Below are positions 1 through 8,232 of a stretch of DNA of 64,000 nucleotides, in pieces. Source of the stretch: Roseburia sp. (GTDB lineage: Bacteria > Bacillota > Clostridia > Lachnospirales > Lachnospiraceae); assembly GCA_026168605.1 (NCBI GenBank), contig JAPFDX010000001.1, forward strand, positions 62,001-126,000, written 5' to 3'. The number at the start of each line of letters is the position of its first letter. The stretch's first letter is position 1. The position numbers and the translations under genes are program-made. Below the pieces are notes generated by a model. The model did no database searches and was not told the origin of the DNA. It saw only the letters and a program-made list of their open reading frames with translations.

Positions 1-62
1 AGGTGATACGGGAAATGTACTGTGAGCAGGGATATATGGAAGGTATCGTATTGTCAGACTAG
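1..62 (+). CDS. C-terminal end of an unidentified protein (partial)
   Basis: An open frame enters from the left edge (codons from position 3) and stops with TAG at 60-62, leaving 19 residues that end in EGIVLSD. A strong hairpin follows eight bases later, as expected at the end of a transcription unit. Too little protein is present to assign a family. Confidence 0.4.
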   Translation, partial: VIREMYCEQGYMEGIVLSD

Positions 63-69
63 GAGGAAG

Positions 70-115
70 ACCTCCGGACTGAGCGGTTTGTCCGCATCAG
101 AGTCCGGAGGTTTTT
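70..115. terminator. Rho-independent terminator shared by converging genes
   Basis: A perfect 11-bp stem (70-80 pairs with 101-111, GC-rich core CTCCGGACT) has a 20-base loop and is followed by TTTTT on the plus strand. It lies between the plus-strand gene ending at 62 and the minus-strand gene ending at 120, so it probably ends the first and may also act on the second. Confidence 0.85.
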
Positions 116-119
116 CATA

Positions 120-1007
120 TTACTGATCTAATAGTTCGATCGAGAGCTCATACGCCGCGTTTTCTCCCTCCGGCAGTGTGATGATATCCCGCTTATGACA
201 GAACACATCATCCTCATCGTCGTAGATGGCTGCGCCGTTCCACGGCTCGAGACAGAGGAAGGGCGCGCGCCCCTCGGGGAGCGTCCAGAATGCGATGGAG
301 ACGAAGCCCGGATAGGAGAGGAGAACACCTTTTCCGGTGGACGGATTGGCCAGTTTCACGGAGTGCGAGCTGGTGTGCGGGAACAAGATAGCGTCGTTGT
401 CAAACATATCCGGGTGCAGCGGGAGAAAGCGGCTGCGCTCTCCGAAGCGGCGTTTTCCGGTGGAGGAGAAACACAGATGCTCTAAGTCGTAGACGGTCGC
501 GTCCAGATTTTCCTTCTTTTCAAATTCGAGACGGTAATCGGAGAGTGTCTCGCCGTCCTCCAGCGGGCACATAAAGCCAGGGTGCGCGCCGATGTGGTAA
601 AAGATCTCCCGCGTGTCTGTGTTTTTTACCTGATAGGTCATCGCAAGGCGGTTTGCGGTTAAGGCGTAGGTTAAGCGGAGCTCAAAGTGAAACGGGTACA
701 ACGGCAGGGTCGCCCCGGAATCCGTGAGAAGGAAGGTCGCCGACTCATCGTCCGCCCGCTCAACGGTAAACTCGGATTCCTTGCAGAAACCGTGCTTTTG
801 CAGCGGGTACTCCGTGCCGTCGATGATCGTTTTGTTGTCGCGCAGATTCCCTATGGTCGGAAACAGAAGCGGCGAGGAGCGCATCCAGAATCTGGGATCG
901 GAGTTCCAGATAAACTCTTTTCCCTCCGGTGTGCGGAAGGATTTTAACTCCGCGCCCAGGGTGTCGATGACGACGGTGTAATTTTCGGAATGAAGCGTTA
1001 CTTTCAT
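120..1007 (-). CDS. Aldose 1-epimerase family protein (LacX-like)
   Basis: The 295-residue protein matches the galactose mutarotase-like fold, in which aldose 1-epimerases interconvert alpha and beta anomers of sugars or sugar phosphates. Supporting features are GAELKSF near residue 18, SSPLLFPTIGNLRD near 44 with the family Arg-Phe-Pro-type substrate loop, HGF at about 71, HIGAHPGF near 138 and LEPWNG near 252. The length is normal for the LacX/YihR subgroup. It has an AGGAGG ribosome site eight to nine bases before the ATG and stands alone, divergent from the ABC importer at 1171. The substrate cannot be told from sequence. It is probably cytoplasmic, since no signal peptide is seen. Confidence 0.85.
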   Translation of the reverse strand: MKVTLHSENYTVVIDTLGAELKSFRTPEGKEFIWNSDPRFWMRSSPLLFPTIGNLRDNKTIIDGTEYPLQKHGFCKESEFTVERADDESATFLLTDSGATLPLYPFHFELRLTYALTANRLAMTYQVKNTDTREIFYHIGAHPGFMCPLEDGETLSDYRLEFEKKENLDATVYDLEHLCFSSTGKRRFGERSRFLPLHPDMFDNDAILFPHTSSHSVKLANPSTGKGVLLSYPGFVSIAFWTLPEGRAPFLCLEPWNGAAIYDDEDDVFCHKRDIITLPEGENAAYELSIELLDQ

Positions 1008-1170
1008 AATAAAAAACCTCCTGATTGTCGTTTTCCTATAAGTTCTTTCTTATAGTATAAAGAGAGAATCCGCTGCAGAAAGGATGAAAAAACTTCCACC
1101 TTATAAAAATAAAGGAAGGTGCTACAATGGGATTAACAAATGAAAAACGAAGAGAGAAAGGGAGAGGGAA

Positions 1171-1950
1171 ATGAAGAAGAAAAGCAAAGCTGACAGAATT
1201 CCGAAATGGGCATGGCTGCTTCTGTCGTTTGTGACAGCGATGATCGTGTGGTATTTACTGTCACTGAATCCACAGACGGCGCGAAGCTTTCCGAATGTGG
1301 TAAAGGTGATACAGTCACTGCCGGTCATGATTGAACGTGGGGTTTTCTGGCAGGATATCGGCAGCAGTTTGATCTCTGTGACAGCAGGTTTTGCGATTGG
1401 ATTTGTACTGTCGCTGCCGGTGGCGATTCTGATGGCATGGTATGCGCCGGTGCGCAACATCATCGAGCCGTGGATCCAGTTCATCCGTAACATTCCGCCT
1501 CTGGCATATGTGCCGCTTGTTGTTATTTCCGCCGGAGTTGGACGGAAACCGCAGATCATCGTCATCACGATCGCGACATTCCTGATCATGACGGTTACGA
1601 TCTATCAGGGTGTGATCAATGTGGATGAGACACTGATCAAGGCGGCGAGAGTGCTCGGGGCAACAGACAAGGATATTTTCTTCCGCGTGATCGCGCCGGC
1701 AACATTGCCGTTTATCATCACAGCGATCCGTCTGGGAAGCTCGACGGCGCTGACCACACTGATCGCGGCGGAGTCCACGGGAGCGATCGCAGGACTTGGT
1801 ATGAGAATCCGGTCGCTGAACAACAGCTTTGAGTCGGAGCCGATGCTTTTGTACATCATCATTATCGGTATCATCGGAATGTTGGTTGAGAAGTTTGTTA
1901 AATTCTTAGAAAGGAGGTTCACGGGATGGCAGGAGAAGAGAGAAGTGTAA
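1171..1950 (+). CDS. ABC transporter permease, sulfonate/nitrate/taurine type (SsuC/TauC-like)
   Basis: This 259-residue inner-membrane protein is the permease of an importer. It has about six hydrophobic segments, the first at residues 14-31. A BPD_transp_1 EAA loop is visible around residues 155-175 (ARVLGATDKDIFFRVIAP), which docks with the ATPase. The C-terminal end overlaps the ATPase start by 25 bases, so the two are translationally coupled. The closest families move sulfonates, taurine, nitrate or thiamine precursors; the sequence does not tell which. A 15-codon reading frame starting at 1127 ends on an ATGA overlap with this start. Confidence 0.9.
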   Translation: MKKKSKADRIPKWAWLLLSFVTAMIVWYLLSLNPQTARSFPNVVKVIQSLPVMIERGVFWQDIGSSLISVTAGFAIGFVLSLPVAILMAWYAPVRNIIEPWIQFIRNIPPLAYVPLVVISAGVGRKPQIIVITIATFLIMTVTIYQGVINVDETLIKAARVLGATDKDIFFRVIAPATLPFIITAIRLGSSTALTTLIAAESTGAIAGLGMRIRSLNNSFESEPMLLYIIIIGIIGMLVEKFVKFLERRFTGWQEKREV

Positions 1951-2717
1951 AAGTAAAAATTGACAATGTCAGAAAAGTTTACGACACCAGAAACGGCGAG
2001 ATGATCGCGTTAAACGGTGTAAACCTCGACATTATGGAAAATGAATTCATCTGCGTCGTTGGACCTTCCGGGTGTGGCAAATCCACACTGCTCAATATTA
2101 TCGCAGGTCTGCTCGAGCCGTCCTCGGGAAAAGTATACTGTGACGGCAAGGAAGTGCAGGGAACCGGAACGGACCGTGGTGTTGTGTTCCAGCAGTACGC
2201 ACTGTTTCCGTGGATGACCGTCAAGAAAAATGTTATGTTCGGTCTGAACTTAAAGGGAATCAAGGGCAAAGAGGCGGAAGACATCGCCATGAAATACATC
2301 AAAATGGTACAGCTTGAGGATTTCGTGGATCACTATCCGAAGGAGCTCTCCGGCGGTATGAAACAGCGTGTCGCGATCGCGCGGGCATATGCGGTAAACC
2401 CGTCCATTCTTCTGATGGATGAGCCGTTTGGAGCGCTGGATGCACAGACGAGAACACAGCTTCAGCAGGAGCTGCTTGAGACATGGGAGAAGGAGAAAAA
2501 GACGTGTTTCTTTATCACCCACGACGTGGATGAGGCGATCATTCTCGCGCAGAAGGTGATCATCATGAGCGCGAGACCGGGACGCATCAAGGAGATTGTT
2601 GACATCGATATCCCTTATCCGCGTACGCAGGAGACGAAGATGTCGCCGGAGTTCCTCGAGTTGAAGAACCATATCTGGAGTCAGGTATACCAGGAGTATC
2701 TGGAAGTCAGAAAATAA
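1926..2717 (+). CDS. ABC transporter ATP-binding protein (SsuB/TauB-like)
   Basis: The 263-residue cytoplasmic ATPase powers the importer. Walker A GPSGCGKST lies at about residues 46-54, the Q-loop at FQQYALFPWMT, the ABC signature LSGGMKQR at about 141-148, Walker B ILLMDEP at about 160-166 and the switch histidine in FITHDVDEA. The pattern QQYALFPW is typical of the nitrate/sulfonate/taurine branch. An AAAGGAGG ribosome site sits inside the permease gene. It is the second gene of the permease-ATPase-lipoprotein operon. Confidence 0.93.
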   Translation: MAGEERSVKVKIDNVRKVYDTRNGEMIALNGVNLDIMENEFICVVGPSGCGKSTLLNIIAGLLEPSSGKVYCDGKEVQGTGTDRGVVFQQYALFPWMTVKKNVMFGLNLKGIKGKEAEDIAMKYIKMVQLEDFVDHYPKELSGGMKQRVAIARAYAVNPSILLMDEPFGALDAQTRTQLQQELLETWEKEKKTCFFITHDVDEAIILAQKVIIMSARPGRIKEIVDIDIPYPRTQETKMSPEFLELKNHIWSQVYQEYLEVRK

Positions 2718-2775
2718 TATCGTACTTTGGCCGGGGAACCGGCTGAAATAAAAGCCTATTAAGGGAGGTAAAAAC

Positions 2776-3879
2776 ATGAAAAAGAAAATTGTAAGCGTAT
2801 TGATGGCAGCGCTGATGACAGCGGGAATGCTGGCAGGCTGCGGCGGGGACACAACAAATGAACCGGCTTCCACAGATACCGGAAAGTCCTCTGAGACACA
2901 GCAGGCAGAAGCGCCGGCTGCACCTGAGACAGAGACGCCGGAGGAGGCTCCGGCAGCAGAGCCGGTAACCCTGAATGTGGCATATATGCCAAACTATGGA
3001 AGTCTCTGGTCTGTTGAGAATGCGATCGCCCAGGGCTATTTTGAGGAGGAGGGTATCACCATAAACCTCACAGAGTTCCAGGATGGTCCTACCATCATCG
3101 CAGCGATGGAGTCTGGAAGCATTGACGTCGGATATATCGGACAGGGCGCACACAAGCTCTGCATCGGCGGTCAGGCTACGATCTTTGCATTATCCCATAT
3201 TTCCAACGGCGATGCGCTGATCGGCGGAGAGGGTATCTCCAAGGTTGAGGATTTAAAGGGAAAGAAAGTCGCTTACTCATCCGGTACATCCAGTGAGGAT
3301 ATCCTTGTAAATTCCCTGACAAAAGCGGGAATGACAATGGAAGACATCGAAGCGGTTGACATGGACGCTTCCGCGATCGTGACAGCAATGTTATCCGGTG
3401 GTGTTGACGCGTGTGCGACATGGTCACCAAACAGCCTTACGATCTTAGACGAGATGCCAAATGCCACAAAGCTGACAGATAACCTTACATTTGCAGACCA
3501 GACTGTATCTTTGGCAAGCTGGATCGCAATGCCGGATTACGCAGCAGAGAACAAGGACGTACTGGTAAGATTTACAAGAGCATTATTCAAGGCAATGGAT
3601 TATGCGGCAACCGAGCATCAGGAAGAGACTGCTGAATTAGTTGCAGCACAGGTTGCTCAGGACAAAGATACCGTATACCAGCAGCGCGGTGATGCAGAGT
3701 GGCTGACCGGAAAAGAAGTATCGGAGGGCGCAGCAGACGGAACCGTAGAGGGTTACTATGAGCTTCAGAAGAAGAACCTGATCGACAGCGGTGCAGTTGT
3801 GTTCGAGGAAGGTCAGACAGAGCCGGCAGTAGCTGATTATGTATTACTTGACGTAATGGTTGAGGCTGGTCAGTATTAA
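2776..3879 (+). CDS. ABC transporter substrate-binding lipoprotein (SsuA/NMT1-like)
   Basis: The 367-residue lipoprotein carries a signal peptide with lipobox LAGC (lipidated Cys22), then an acidic/Ala/Pro-rich linker to about residue 68, then a type II periplasmic-binding fold of the SsuA/THI5/NMT1 group ([17 protein letters not shown]). It captures the ligand outside the membrane for the permease and ATPase just upstream. An AGGGAGG ribosome site precedes the ATG. The ligand is unknown. Its mature domain is clearly paralogous to the C-terminal half of the chemoreceptor-like protein at 13025, sharing blocks such as [15 protein letters not shown] and [10 protein letters not shown] and a matching C-terminal YVLLDVM. 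Confidence 0.92.
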   Translation: MKKKIVSVLMAALMTAGMLAGCGGDTTNEPASTDTGKSSETQQAEAPAAPETETPEEAPAAEPVTLNVAYMPNYGSLWSVENAIAQGYFEEEGITINLTEFQDGPTIIAAMESGSIDVGYIGQGAHKLCIGGQATIFALSHISNGDALIGGEGISKVEDLKGKKVAYSSGTSSEDILVNSLTKAGMTMEDIEAVDMDASAIVTAMLSGGVDACATWSPNSLTILDEMPNATKLTDNLTFADQTVSLASWIAMPDYAAENKDVLVRFTRALFKAMDYAATEHQEETAELVAAQVAQDKDTVYQQRGDAEWLTGKEVSEGAADGTVEGYYELQKKNLIDSGAVVFEEGQTEPAVADYVLLDVMVEAGQY

Positions 3880-3924
3880 AAATGAAAAAGACAGCTTCCG
3901 GTAGATGCGGAGGCAGTTGAGAGA

Positions 3925-3956
3925 TAATAGGGCTGCTTTCGGTAGCCCTATTACTT
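3925..3956 (+). terminator. Hairpin between the ABC lipoprotein gene and nagB
   Basis: A perfect 10-bp stem (3925-3934 with 3944-3953, core AATAGGGCT) encloses a nine-base loop. The T-rich tail is weak (CTTATTAT) and the nagB ribosome site follows within ten bases, so it could be a leaky terminator or a leader hairpin for nagB. Confidence 0.5.
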
Positions 3957-3976
3957 ATTATAAAGGAGGAAAAACA

Positions 3977-4798
3977 ATGTTTCATGATTACTATTACTAC
4001 AATAAAGAGCAGCTTCTGGCAGATCCAAAGATCCCTCTGATCGTGATGGAGGACAATGCCACGGTGTTTGAGGCGATGGCACAGGAGATGGCGGAGGAGA
4101 TCAAGAGAAAGAACGCGCTCGGTGAGAAAACCGTATTTATCTGTCCGGTAGGACCGGTGGGACAGTATCCGTATTTTGTGGATCTTGTAAACAAGGAAAA
4201 CATCAGCCTGAAAAATGTGTGGTTCATCAATATGGACGAATACCTGACGGACGACAAACAGTGGATCCCGGAGGAGCACAGATTAAGTTTCCGGGGCTTT
4301 ATGGACCGCACGGTCTACACAAAGATCAAGCCGGAGCTTGTGATGCCGCCTGAGCAGCGCGTATTCCCGGATCCGGAGAATCTCTCTTATATCCCGGAGC
4401 TGATCGAGGAGCTTGGGGGTGTGGATATCTGCTTTGGAGGTATTGGAATCAACGGGCACGTAGCGTTCAATGAGGCGTCCGATGACCTTAGCCCGGAGGA
4501 ATTCCTCGCGCAGAAGACAAGAGTGCTTCCGATTTCGAAAGAGACGAGAGCGGTCAACTCGATCGGGGATTTGAACGGCGCGATGGACGATATGCCGCAC
4601 TATTGTATCACGATTGGTATCTATGAGATTTCCCATGCGAGAAAAATCCGTCTCGGCTGCTTCAGGGACTGGCACAGAAGTGTGGTCAGACACGCCGCGT
4701 ACGGTGAGAGAAGCGCACATTTTCCGGTGAGCCTGCTGCAGGGACACCCGGATATCAATATCAGATTTACGGAGTTTGTGGCAAATCTGCCGGAATAA
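3977..4798 (+). CDS. nagB: Glucosamine-6-phosphate deaminase/isomerase family protein
   Basis: The 273-residue protein belongs to the NagB/RpiA/SOL fold. NagB converts glucosamine-6-phosphate to fructose-6-phosphate and ammonia. The MDEY motif (D87) and the GINGHVAFNE motif (H161, E166) are present. The residue matching E. coli Asp141 is Asn159 (GINGH instead of GNDGH). The C-terminal part (CFRDWHRSVVRHAAYGE, LLQGHPD) differs from E. coli NagB but is of a kind I associate with clostridial homologues. The start at 3977 is chosen because AAAGGAGG lies nine bases before it; an upstream in-frame ATG at 3905 has no ribosome site and would run through the hairpin. nagA follows ten bases downstream. 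Confidence 0.8.
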   Translation: MFHDYYYYNKEQLLADPKIPLIVMEDNATVFEAMAQEMAEEIKRKNALGEKTVFICPVGPVGQYPYFVDLVNKENISLKNVWFINMDEYLTDDKQWIPEEHRLSFRGFMDRTVYTKIKPELVMPPEQRVFPDPENLSYIPELIEELGGVDICFGGIGINGHVAFNEASDDLSPEEFLAQKTRVLPISKETRAVNSIGDLNGAMDDMPHYCITIGIYEISHARKIRLGCFRDWHRSVVRHAAYGERSAHFPVSLLQGHPDINIRFTEFVANLPE

Positions 4799-4807
4799 GG
4801 GGAGAGG

Positions 4808-5965
4808 ATGAAGATGGAGAGATATTTTATTGTCAACGGTGAAGTCTATACAGACGGAACATTTGAGAAGAAAATCATAGAAATCTGCGATGGAAAGATA
4901 AAGCTGCACGAGCCGTCTGCGGAAGTTCCTGCCGATGTGGAAACGGTTGACGCCGCGGGCAAAAAGGTCGTTCCGGGCTTTATCGACGTGCACACGCACG
5001 GCGCAGTCGGTGTCGACGTCAATGCAGCGACAGCGGAGGACCTGGAGAAGATCAGCCGCTTTATGGCGGGGAACGGCACCACGGCGTGGCTCTGCTCCGT
5101 GCTCACGGATACGAAAGAGCAGACGGAGTGGTGCATCGACCAGTTTAAGGAACACAAGCGCATGGAGCATCAGGGGGCAAACCTCCTTGGCATCCATCTG
5201 GAAGGACCGTTTTTGTCCAGCGAATACAAGGGGGCGATGCCGGAGTATCTGCTCCAGAAACCGAATATGCCGCTGCTCCGTGAGTATCAGGAGCGCGCGG
5301 AGGGAAATATCCGGTATATCACGATCTCTCCCGAGGTGGAGGGGATCACGGACGATATTCCGGCGATGAAGGAGCTTGGGATCACCGTTTCCATCGGTCA
5401 CTCCGGAGCGGATTACGACACGAGCTGGAAAGCGATCCGCAATGGCGCTGCGTGCTGCACGCACACCTTTAATGCGATGAAGCTGATGCACCAGCATTTC
5501 CCGGCGATCATGGGGGCGGCGCTGGAGTCCGACATCTACTGCGAGGCGATCTGCGACGGCAGACATCTGCATCCGGGTGTGGTGAGACTTTTGCTGAAGG
5601 TAAAGGGAAACAACCGTGTGGTTGCGATCACGGATTCCATCATGGCAGCCGGACTTCCGGACGGTAAATACAAGCTTGGCGTGAATGACGTTGTCGTGGA
5701 GGACGGCGATGCGAAGCTTGCCGAGAACGGCGTGCGTGCGGGGAGTACCTTAACGCAGAACGTCGCGTTGAAAAATCTGCTGTCCTTTACGGGAAAACCA
5801 CTGGAGGAGATCATTCCGCTTCTGACAGAGAATCCGGCGAGACTGGTCGGCGTCTACGACAGGAAGGGTTCGATCGCCGACGGCAAGGATGCGGATCTTG
5901 TGATTTTGGATGAGGAGAATGAGATTTCCCTGGTATTTGCGGAGGGGAGAAAAATTCACAGATAA
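4808..5965 (+). CDS. nagA: N-acetylglucosamine-6-phosphate deacetylase
   Basis: The 385-residue amidohydrolase removes acetate from GlcNAc-6-phosphate, feeding nagB. The metal-site motif HTHG (H62, H64), HLEGPF (E132), the GHSGADYD and THTFNAM histidines, CDGRHLHP and the catalytic aspartate in ITDSIMAAG are all present. The length matches the family (about 380). The ATG is preceded by GGGGAGAGG, ten bases after the nagB stop. Together with nagB it lets the cell use N-acetylglucosamine from mucin, cell wall or chitin, or recycle its own wall. It is cytoplasmic. Confidence 0.93.
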   Translation: MKMERYFIVNGEVYTDGTFEKKIIEICDGKIKLHEPSAEVPADVETVDAAGKKVVPGFIDVHTHGAVGVDVNAATAEDLEKISRFMAGNGTTAWLCSVLTDTKEQTEWCIDQFKEHKRMEHQGANLLGIHLEGPFLSSEYKGAMPEYLLQKPNMPLLREYQERAEGNIRYITISPEVEGITDDIPAMKELGITVSIGHSGADYDTSWKAIRNGAACCTHTFNAMKLMHQHFPAIMGAALESDIYCEAICDGRHLHPGVVRLLLKVKGNNRVVAITDSIMAAGLPDGKYKLGVNDVVVEDGDAKLAENGVRAGSTLTQNVALKNLLSFTGKPLEEIIPLLTENPARLVGVYDRKGSIADGKDADLVILDEENEISLVFAEGRKIHR

Positions 5966-5971
5966 GAGGCA

Positions 5972-6000
5972 TGGATAAGCGGACTTTTGTGTGCTATGAT
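5972..6000 (+). promoter_or_regulatory. Promoter for the histidine kinase/response regulator genes
   Basis: TGGATA (5972-5977) and TATGAT (5995-6000) are separated by 17 bases, with a TG one base upstream of the -10 box (extended -10). It lies just after nagA and 39 bases before the kinase start, so the two-component genes probably have their own transcript. Confidence 0.6.
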
Positions 6001-6038
6001 AGGGATAGAAACTGACAGACAAAAGGGGGATAGTATCC

Positions 6039-7529
6039 GTGTTAATTATACTGACAGCAGTTCTTGTGATCGTGTCCGTCTGGATTTTGTGCATGAAGAA
6101 GTCGAAGGAGTCCATTTATCTGTTCGGGCTGTGCTTTAGTCTGATGCTTGAAATCTGCGGTGTGATGATCTTCATTGCCAAGAAAGGGGGAATATCAGAG
6201 GAGGTGATGCACTTCTTCTATTTCTCAAGGGGCATTCAAAACAGAATCCGGTTTTTCCTGATCACACTGGATCAGATGGGATTTCTGGTAGCGCTGGGAC
6301 GGACGCTGTTCCCCCTCTTTCTCATCCAGATGGCGATGAGCTATTCCATGATCGGATTTGTCCGCAAGAGTACGTGGCTTCCGAAGCTGGTGGCGGTGCC
6401 GCCGGCTGTCACGCTGGTGCTTTACTATCCGGTGGTCTACCGGGGGATGACAGTGGATCATCCTTCGGTATACAAGGGGCTGGGAAACATCACGTTGTTT
6501 TGGATCACACTGTATCTGATCGCCGCGGTGCTTCTGTTATTGAGAGAGTTTACGGAGATCACCATGAAGTTCTGCCGCAGGCAGTTTTCCATGATTATGA
6601 TTTGCCTGATTTCGCTTTTGGGTATATACTGTCTGTATTACAGACAGGATCCGGGACAGATTTACCATTTTTACGAATATGGGCTTGCAGCGGCAGGCGG
6701 GGTCGGATATCTGCAGATCAAGCCGTCCCTGCTCAGCTATATCACACTGGTGGCGACCAGTATCATCTGCTGTATCCTCGGTTTTTTCAGCTTTTTCAGG
6801 TATGCGCAGGGCAGTTATGAGGCAAGCCGCGAGGATGTGGTGATGGAGCGCAAGTTTGACACGGCGAAGGTCGGTGTGTCGATGTTTGCACATGGCATGA
6901 AGAACCAGCTTCTCTCCTGCAGGGTGATCTATAAGCGCATCGGGCAGCTCTATGAGAAACCCAAGGTGGATGTGGAACAGGTGAAGGAATGCGTGGATGC
7001 GCTGGAGCAGATCAACAGTACGATGCTGGTGCGCATGGAGGAACTGTACCGCTCCGTAAAGACGAGCGCGATCTATCTGATGCCGGTACGCATAGAGGAG
7101 ATCGCCTCCGACACGCTGATGCGGTTCCACCAGAAATATCCGGATGTGAGGATCCGTGTGGAGGGAGATATGGATCTGACGGTGCTCGCCGACAAGACGC
7201 ATCTGTGCGGGGCGTTAAATAATCTTTTGATCAACGCGCAGGAGGCAGTGCTCGCAGCAGAGCGCGGGAATGACGGGGAGGTGGCGCTGTTGTGTCACAA
7301 CGAGCGGCTGTATACGGTGATCGAGGTGCGGGACAACGGGACGGGAATGAGCAGAGGCAGTATGAAGAAGGTCTTTGAACCGTTTTATTCGAGCAAGAAT
7401 TCCAATTCCAACTGGGGAATGGGACTTTACTATGTCCGGGAGATTGCAAAGAGCCATCTGGGTTCTGTCCGTGTAGAAAGTAAGGAGGGAGAGGGAAGCA
7501 GCTTTTTTATCCTGCTCCCGAAGTATTAG
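6039..7529 (+). CDS. Membrane sensor histidine kinase
   Basis: The 496-residue protein has an N-terminal membrane region of about six or seven segments (residues 1-250) with little extracellular sequence. A short linker and a dimerisation/phosphoacceptor helix with H285 in the box AHGMKNQLL follow. The HATPase domain has the N box LNNLLINAQEAV (about 390-402), G1 DNGTGM and G2 WGMGLYYVREIAK. The H-box HxMKN resembles the Spo0B/LytS/citrate-sensor class rather than the EnvZ class. It starts with GTG after AAAGGGGG. The response regulator follows four bases after the stop. The signal is unknown; the sensor part may detect a membrane-soluble or small ligand. Confidence 0.88.
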   Translation: MLIILTAVLVIVSVWILCMKKSKESIYLFGLCFSLMLEICGVMIFIAKKGGISEEVMHFFYFSRGIQNRIRFFLITLDQMGFLVALGRTLFPLFLIQMAMSYSMIGFVRKSTWLPKLVAVPPAVTLVLYYPVVYRGMTVDHPSVYKGLGNITLFWITLYLIAAVLLLLREFTEITMKFCRRQFSMIMICLISLLGIYCLYYRQDPGQIYHFYEYGLAAAGGVGYLQIKPSLLSYITLVATSIICCILGFFSFFRYAQGSYEASREDVVMERKFDTAKVGVSMFAHGMKNQLLSCRVIYKRIGQLYEKPKVDVEQVKECVDALEQINSTMLVRMEELYRSVKTSAIYLMPVRIEEIASDTLMRFHQKYPDVRIRVEGDMDLTVLADKTHLCGALNNLLINAQEAVLAAERGNDGEVALLCHNERLYTVIEVRDNGTGMSRGSMKKVFEPFYSSKNSNSNWGMGLYYVREIAKSHLGSVRVESKEGEGSSFFILLPKY

Positions 7530-7533
7530 ACCG

Positions 7534-8208
7534 ATGAATGGAAAAATCAGGATCCTGATCGCGGATGATTTTAAACTGCTGCGCGAGGACATGAGCGAGC
7601 TCTTGTCGAGACAGCCGGATATGGAGGTTGTGGGATGCGCGGCGAGCGGCAGGGAGATCACGGAGCTTGCGGCAAATACCGAATATGACCTCATCCTCAT
7701 GGATATCGAGATGGAATGCATGAACGCGGGCATCACTGCGACTGAGAAAATACGCGAGCAGAATCCGTCCGCAAATGTCATTTTTCTGACGGCGCACGAG
7801 ACGAGGGAGATCATTGTGACCGCGATGGGGGCGGGAGCGGTGGACTATCTGGTCAAGGGGTGTCCGGACGAGGAGCTGCTCACGCATATCCGCTGTGCCT
7901 ACGAGGGACATCCGATCATGCAGAGCATGATCCATGAGACGATCATGCAGGAATATGTCAGACTGCAGAGAAGCGAGCGAAGTTTATTATTTTTTATCAA
8001 CAATATCTCCAAGCTCACGACGACGGAGCGCGAGATGATCAAGCTTCTTTTGCAGGGTTTAAAAGTCAGTGAGATCGCAAAGATCCGCTGTGTGGAGACG
8101 AGCACGATCAAAACGCAGATCAAGGGGCTGCTGCGGAAGTTTGGATGCAGCAGGACAAAGGAGATCGTGCAGATCATACACGAATTAAATATCGAGCATT
8201 TATTTTAG
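7534..8208 (+). CDS. NarL/FixJ-type response regulator
   Basis: The 224-residue cytoplasmic regulator has a receiver domain with DD at 11-12, phosphoacceptor D57 (LILMDIEM), T at FLTAHE and K at YLVKG. A linker and a LuxR-type helix-turn-helix follow (LTTTEREMIKLLLQGLKVSE to IKGLLRKFG). It is almost certainly the partner of the kinase directly upstream. Its downstream neighbour, the phosphofructokinase gene, starts 24 bases after the stop, so the sugar-phosphate operon may be part of the same transcript or a target. Confidence 0.9.
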   Translation: MNGKIRILIADDFKLLREDMSELLSRQPDMEVVGCAASGREITELAANTEYDLILMDIEMECMNAGITATEKIREQNPSANVIFLTAHETREIIVTAMGAGAVDYLVKGCPDEELLTHIRCAYEGHPIMQSMIHETIMQEYVRLQRSERSLLFFINNISKLTTTEREMIKLLLQGLKVSEIAKIRCVETSTIKTQIKGLLRKFGCSRTKEIVQIIHELNIEHLF

Positions 8209-8232
8209 AGAGAAAGCGGGACAAAGGAGCAT

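Noticed and set aside
3880..3976. Possible glmS-type ribozyme or amino-sugar riboswitch before nagB
   Set aside because: Only a simple 10-bp hairpin is present; the space is too short for a glmS ribozyme fold and no matching core is seen.
4283..5572. Long minus-strand open frame (429 codons) over nagB and nagA
   Set aside because: It is antisense to two well-supported genes, has no ribosome site, is rich in Arg, His and Leu as antisense frames of GC-rich genes are, and resembles no family.
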